A model generated the notes under the pieces. That model worked only from the letters and a program-made list of their open reading frames with translations, was not told where the DNA came from and ran no database searches. Below, in pieces: positions 22,730 to 26,132 of a stretch of 26,132 nt of DNA (its first letter is position 1; each line of letters begins with the position of its first letter). The translations under genes were made by a program, and so were the position numbers. The stretch is from Acidobacteriota bacterium (GTDB lineage Bacteria; Acidobacteriota; Blastocatellia; Pyrinomonadales; Pyrinomonadaceae): assembly GCA_024640445.1 (NCBI GenBank), contig JAHEEZ010000012.1:1-26132 (forward strand), written 5' to 3'.

Positions 22730-25700
22730 ATGTCAACTTTCAAAAGGTCGAATATCTCGGGAGCGCAGGCACTGCGGCTGACCGGAATTTTCCTGTTACT
22801 GATCACCCTGGTGACCATACCGTCTCTTTTTCTAAGAAAGGCAGATGCCTTTGCGTCACCTCTCTTCCCAAATCCGGCTTCGACGATCTTCATCAATGAA
22901 TTCCATTATGACAATACCGGAGCCGATATAGGAGAGTTCGTGGAGATTGCGGGTCCCGCGGGAACCGACCTAAGCGGGTATTCGCTGGTGCTTTACAACG
23001 GGAACGGCGGCGCGGCTTACGGGACCCTGAATTTCTCGGGCACAATTCCATTACAACAGGGAGGATATGGAACTGTCAGTATTCCGGCGGTCGGACTGCA
23101 AAACGGTGCTCCTGACGGGATCGCTCTCGTGGGGCCCGGAAACTCGCTGGTTCAGTTCCTTTGCTACGAAGGCTTTTTTACGGCAGTTGGCGGCCCGGCC
23201 GACGGAGTGTTGTGCACCAATGTGGTGGTGCAGGAAACGGGGGCTGAGAATCCGGGACTGTCGCTGCAACTTACCGGATCGGGAACGACTTACGGAGATT
23301 TTACTTGGACCGGACCGGTGGCCGAATCCTCCGGTCAACCGAATACCGGGCAAACGTTTCTTGGCAACGGAACCCCGACGCCGACACCTACACCCACGGC
23401 GACCCCTACACCGACGCCGACTCCGACCGCCACTCCGACCCCCGGTCCTGTTGCGAATGTGGTGATAAACGAGTTGGATTCCGACACCCCTGGAACCGAC
23501 GTTGCCGAATTTGTGGAGATCTTCGACGGTGGAAAAGGGAACTCTGCCCTCGATGGTTTGGTAGTTGTCTTCTTCAATGGTAATGGCGACGTTTCATACG
23601 CCGCGTTCGACCTTGACGGCTTCACGACGGATGCAGACGGATACTTTGTGCTTGGCAACTCCGCAGTCCCGGGTGTCGATCTCGTCTTCGCCAACAACTT
23701 CCTGCAAAACGGGGCCGACGCGGTCGCTGTTTATGCCGGGAACGGTACGGATTTTCCGAACGGGACTGCAGTAACGACCGCCAATCTCGTGGACGCCGCC
23801 GTTTACGACACGGCTGATGCTGATGACGCCGGCCTGCTGGTCCTCCTGAACCCTGGAGAACCCCAGGTAGATGAATCCGGCCGTGGCGCTTCAGCTGATG
23901 ATTCGATCGGCCGCTGTCCGAACGGGGAAGGCGGGACCAGGAACACCTCCGGGTACATAGCGTTCTCTCCGACACCGGGAGCCGCCAACAACTGTCCTCT
24001 TCCTCCGGTTCCAAAGACGATAGCAGAAGTGCAGGGGAACGGACCCGTTTCGCCTTACGACGGCGCGGGTGTGATAACGAACGGCGTCGTCACGGCGCTA
24101 AAGACGAACGGTTTCTTTATGCAGGAACCTGACGCGACAGTGGACGCGGACCCCGCGACATCCGAAGGCATCTTCGTGTTCACGTCATCATCGCCGGCAG
24201 TGACTGTAGGTGACGCGGTAATGGTCACAGGCACCGCCAGCGAGTTCTTCAACCTGACACAGATCAGCGCGCAGTCAGGGACAGTAACGGTCCTGAGTTC
24301 CGGCAACACGATTCCCGCGCCGGTCACTCTCGATTCCACGATCCTTGATCCGGCAGGAGCGGTTGACCAACTCGAACGATTCGAAGGAATGCGCATGTTC
24401 GCGGCCGCCGTGCGCTCGGTAGCCCCGAGCAATAACTTCGGCGAGATCTATACAGTTCTTGAAGGAGTCGATCGGCCTCTTCGAGAACCGGGCATCGATG
24501 TCACTTTCCCGGTTCCCAACGATCCGGGTTCGGGCGTGCCTGATTGCTGCGTTCCGCGCTGGGACAGGAACCCGGAGAGAATAATGATCGACACGAACGG
24601 CCTCGCGGGCACAACGGCGATCGACGTCACCTCGGACGTGCCGCTTTCGAATATCACAGGGCCCCTGGATTTCACTTTCGGCGATTACAAGATCGACCCG
24701 GAATCTCCTCCCGTTGTGGACGGACCAAACCTCTCGGCACAGGCCGTCAGGGAAAAGGTTAGCGGAGAATTTACGGTCGGCAGCTTCAATATCGAGAACT
24801 TCACGAACAGCGAGAGCCAGCGAAGGAAAGCCGCGGCCGCTATCCGCACGATCCTGAGGACGCCGGATATCCTGGGCGTCATCGAGATACTCAATCTGGC
24901 AAGCCTGCAGGCGCTCGCTCAGCAGATAAACGATGATGCGGTCGGGGCGGGCGATCCGAATCCCGGCTACACGGCGTACTTGATCCAGGCGCCGCTCGGC
25001 GGAACCCAGAACGTCGGTTTTCTGGTGAAGTCCTCGGTCCAGGTCGATTCGGTCACACAAGAACGCGGCGATGAAACTTTCATCAATCCCGCGACTATGC
25101 TCCCGGAACTCCTGCACGACAGGCCTCCGCTTGTCCTGCACGCAACGGTGAATCCGTTGACCGACCCGAGACCGGTCATCGTGGTCGTGAACCATCCTCG
25201 TTCGTTCATCGACATAGGCCTCTTGAACGCGACCGGCGAAAGAGTTCGCGAGAAGCGCAAAGCACAAGGCGAATCGATCGCGGGGCTTCTTCAGGAACTG
25301 CAGACGAACGATCCGGGAACACCAGTGCTGTCGGTCGGCGACTATAACGCCTACCAGTTCAACGACGGATACACCGACCCGGTCGCGACGATCAAGGGAA
25401 CGCCGACCTCCGACGATGAAGTGGTGGTCGAGGAGAGTCCGGACCTTGTCGATCCCGACTTTGTGAACCTTACGGACGGGCTTTCGGCAGGCCAGCAGTA
25501 TTCCTTCATCTTCGAAGGAACGCCGCAGGCGATCGATCACGTGTTCGCTAACACGGACGCTTATTCGATCGTTCAGGACTACACCGTTGCGAGGATCAAT
25601 TCGGATTACCCAACGACGCCCGAATTCACAGATGTGACACGGCCGGAGGCGAGTTCCGATCACGACGCTCCGCTCGCATTCCTGAAATTCCCGCAGAGGG

Positions 25701-26132
25701 CGACAACGACCTCCGTTTCGAACGTCAGTGTCACCTACAATTCAGCGGGTCAAAACGTCGATCTCACGGCGAACGTATCGGCGAACATCAACACCGTGAA
25801 TGAAGGGACTGTGAACTTTACGGTCACAAACCAGGACGGTTCGGTCATTATCGGTACCGCCGGTCCTGCCGCTGTTTCCGGTGGAAACGCTTCGGCAAGT
25901 TTCTTCCTTCCGGGATCGGTGCTTCCGCAGCAACTGAAGATCACCGCGGATTTCAGCGGAGGGGATACGACGTTGCCAAGTTCCGGTACGGGAGACCTCA
26001 ACATCAGCTATGCGGTCTGCCTTCTTTACGACCCGACAAGAGTGAACAAGATCGGGTCGACGATACCGGTCAAACTAAGGCTTTGCGATTCGAACGGGAT
26101 CAATTTTTCCGGTGAGGGAATTGTGGTCACCG
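22730..26132 (+). CDS. Large secreted nuclease with lamin-tail-like, EEP and Ig-like domains (3' end outside window)
   Basis: The frame is open from ATG 22730 to the window end (1134 codons). Order: signal peptide (about 1-42, hydrophobic LTGIFLLLITLVTIPSLFL); first lamin-tail-like domain (about 50-200, IFINEFHYDNTGADIGEFVEIAGPAGTDLSGYSLVLYNG); Thr-Pro linker (215-238); second lamin-tail-like domain (about 243-420, VVINELDSDTPGTDVAEFVEIFDGG); an OB-like region as in ExeM/YhcR nucleases (about 425-560, IAEVQGNGPVSPYDGAGVITNGVVTAL); endonuclease/exonuclease/phosphatase domain (about 680-985) with SFNIENF (N687), E719, GDYNAY (D871, N873) and SDHDAP (D977, H978); then an Ig-like domain (from about 990) and a segment with GSTIPVKLRL. 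It probably degrades extracellular DNA. Start supported by GGAGG six bases upstream. Confidence 0.9.
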   Translation, partial: MSTFKRSNISGAQALRLTGIFLLLITLVTIPSLFLRKADAFASPLFPNPASTIFINEFHYDNTGADIGEFVEIAGPAGTDLSGYSLVLYNGNGGAAYGTLNFSGTIPLQQGGYGTVSIPAVGLQNGAPDGIALVGPGNSLVQFLCYEGFFTAVGGPADGVLCTNVVVQETGAENPGLSLQLTGSGTTYGDFTWTGPVAESSGQPNTGQTFLGNGTPTPTPTPTATPTPTPTPTATPTPGPVANVVINELDSDTPGTDVAEFVEIFDGGKGNSALDGLVVVFFNGNGDVSYAAFDLDGFTTDADGYFVLGNSAVPGVDLVFANNFLQNGADAVAVYAGNGTDFPNGTAVTTANLVDAAVYDTADADDAGLLVLLNPGEPQVDESGRGASADDSIGRCPNGEGGTRNTSGYIAFSPTPGAANNCPLPPVPKTIAEVQGNGPVSPYDGAGVITNGVVTALKTNGFFMQEPDATVDADPATSEGIFVFTSSSPAVTVGDAVMVTGTASEFFNLTQISAQSGTVTVLSSGNTIPAPVTLDSTILDPAGAVDQLERFEGMRMFAAAVRSVAPSNNFGEIYTVLEGVDRPLREPGIDVTFPVPNDPGSGVPDCCVPRWDRNPERIMIDTNGLAGTTAIDVTSDVPLSNITGPLDFTFGDYKIDPESPPVVDGPNLSAQAVREKVSGEFTVGSFNIENFTNSESQRRKAAAAIRTILRTPDILGVIEILNLASLQALAQQINDDAVGAGDPNPGYTAYLIQAPLGGTQNVGFLVKSSVQVDSVTQERGDETFINPATMLPELLHDRPPLVLHATVNPLTDPRPVIVVVNHPRSFIDIGLLNATGERVREKRKAQGESIAGLLQELQTNDPGTPVLSVGDYNAYQFNDGYTDPVATIKGTPTSDDEVVVEESPDLVDPDFVNLTDGLSAGQQYSFIFEGTPQAIDHVFANTDAYSIVQDYTVARINSDYPTTPEFTDVTRPEASSDHDAPLAFLKFPQRATTTSVSNVSVTYNSAGQNVDLTANVSANINTVNEGTVNFTVTNQDGSVIIGTAGPAAVSGGNASASFFLPGSVLPQQLKITADFSGGDTTLPSSGTGDLNISYAVCLLYDPTRVNKIGSTIPVKLRLCDSNGINFSGEGIVVT
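23372..23443 (+). repeat. Thr-Pro linker repeat
   Basis: Twenty-four codons alternating Thr and Pro with two Ala substitutions, in two near-identical halves, between the two lamin-tail-like domains of the nuclease. Such linkers are typical of large secreted multidomain proteins and are prone to length variation. Confidence 0.85.

Noticed and set aside
24275..25663. 462-codon open frame on the minus strand
   Set aside because: It is antisense to the nuclease gene, whose plus-strand frame shows a complete EEP active site; the antisense translation is Arg/Asp/Val-rich with no recognisable domain and is a by-product of codon bias.

Overview
The window looks like chromosomal DNA of a Gram-negative environmental bacterium, most likely an acidobacterium (Blastocatellia/Pyrinomonadaceae-like). 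This is inferred from a GWxTD-domain secreted protein, a DUF883-type protein, large secreted repeat and Ig-like proteins, moderate GC and AGGAG-type ribosome binding sites; no marker gene proves it. Two parS sites beside mnmG-parA-parB indicate proximity to the replication origin, although no oriC is visible.

Layout. 1-6494 (all minus): 3' part of a divergent peptide deformylase, a YiiD_C-type hotdog thioesterase, a 728-residue secreted repeat protein, a DUF883-like small membrane protein, a GNAT acetyltransferase and a GWxTD protein. 6694-13011 (all minus): a housekeeping block read mnmG > parA > parB > selD > tatA/B > tatC. parA/parB overlap and selD starts just after the parB stop. selD is a selenoprotein gene: its reading frame runs through an in-frame TGA (SCAG-U-VAK) followed by a SECIS-like hairpin, so the true start is 42 bases upstream of the uninterrupted ORF. 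tatC carries a large insertion in its first periplasmic loop.

13121-17515: a TssB-TssC fused contractile-sheath protein standing alone, a LysR regulator, and opposite it a plus-strand island of three small genes (a DUF4032-like fragment, an HExxH putative metallopeptidase, an unknown helical protein) separated by strong terminators. 17676-22369 (minus): a PliI-like lysozyme-inhibitor lipoprotein, NADP-type glutamate dehydrogenase, a HIT protein and a secreted beta-glucuronidase-like GH2 enzyme. 22730-end (plus): a very large secreted nuclease (lamin-tail-like domains, Thr-Pro linker, OB-like region, EEP nuclease domain, Ig-like domains), cut by the window edge.

There are no rRNA or tRNA genes, insertion sequences or CRISPR arrays that I can support. 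The items most worth following are the UGA-containing selD, the parS site inside mnmG, the orphan sheath fusion, the TatC insertion, the HExxH/helical gene pair, and a terminator-like hairpin in the mnmG leader.
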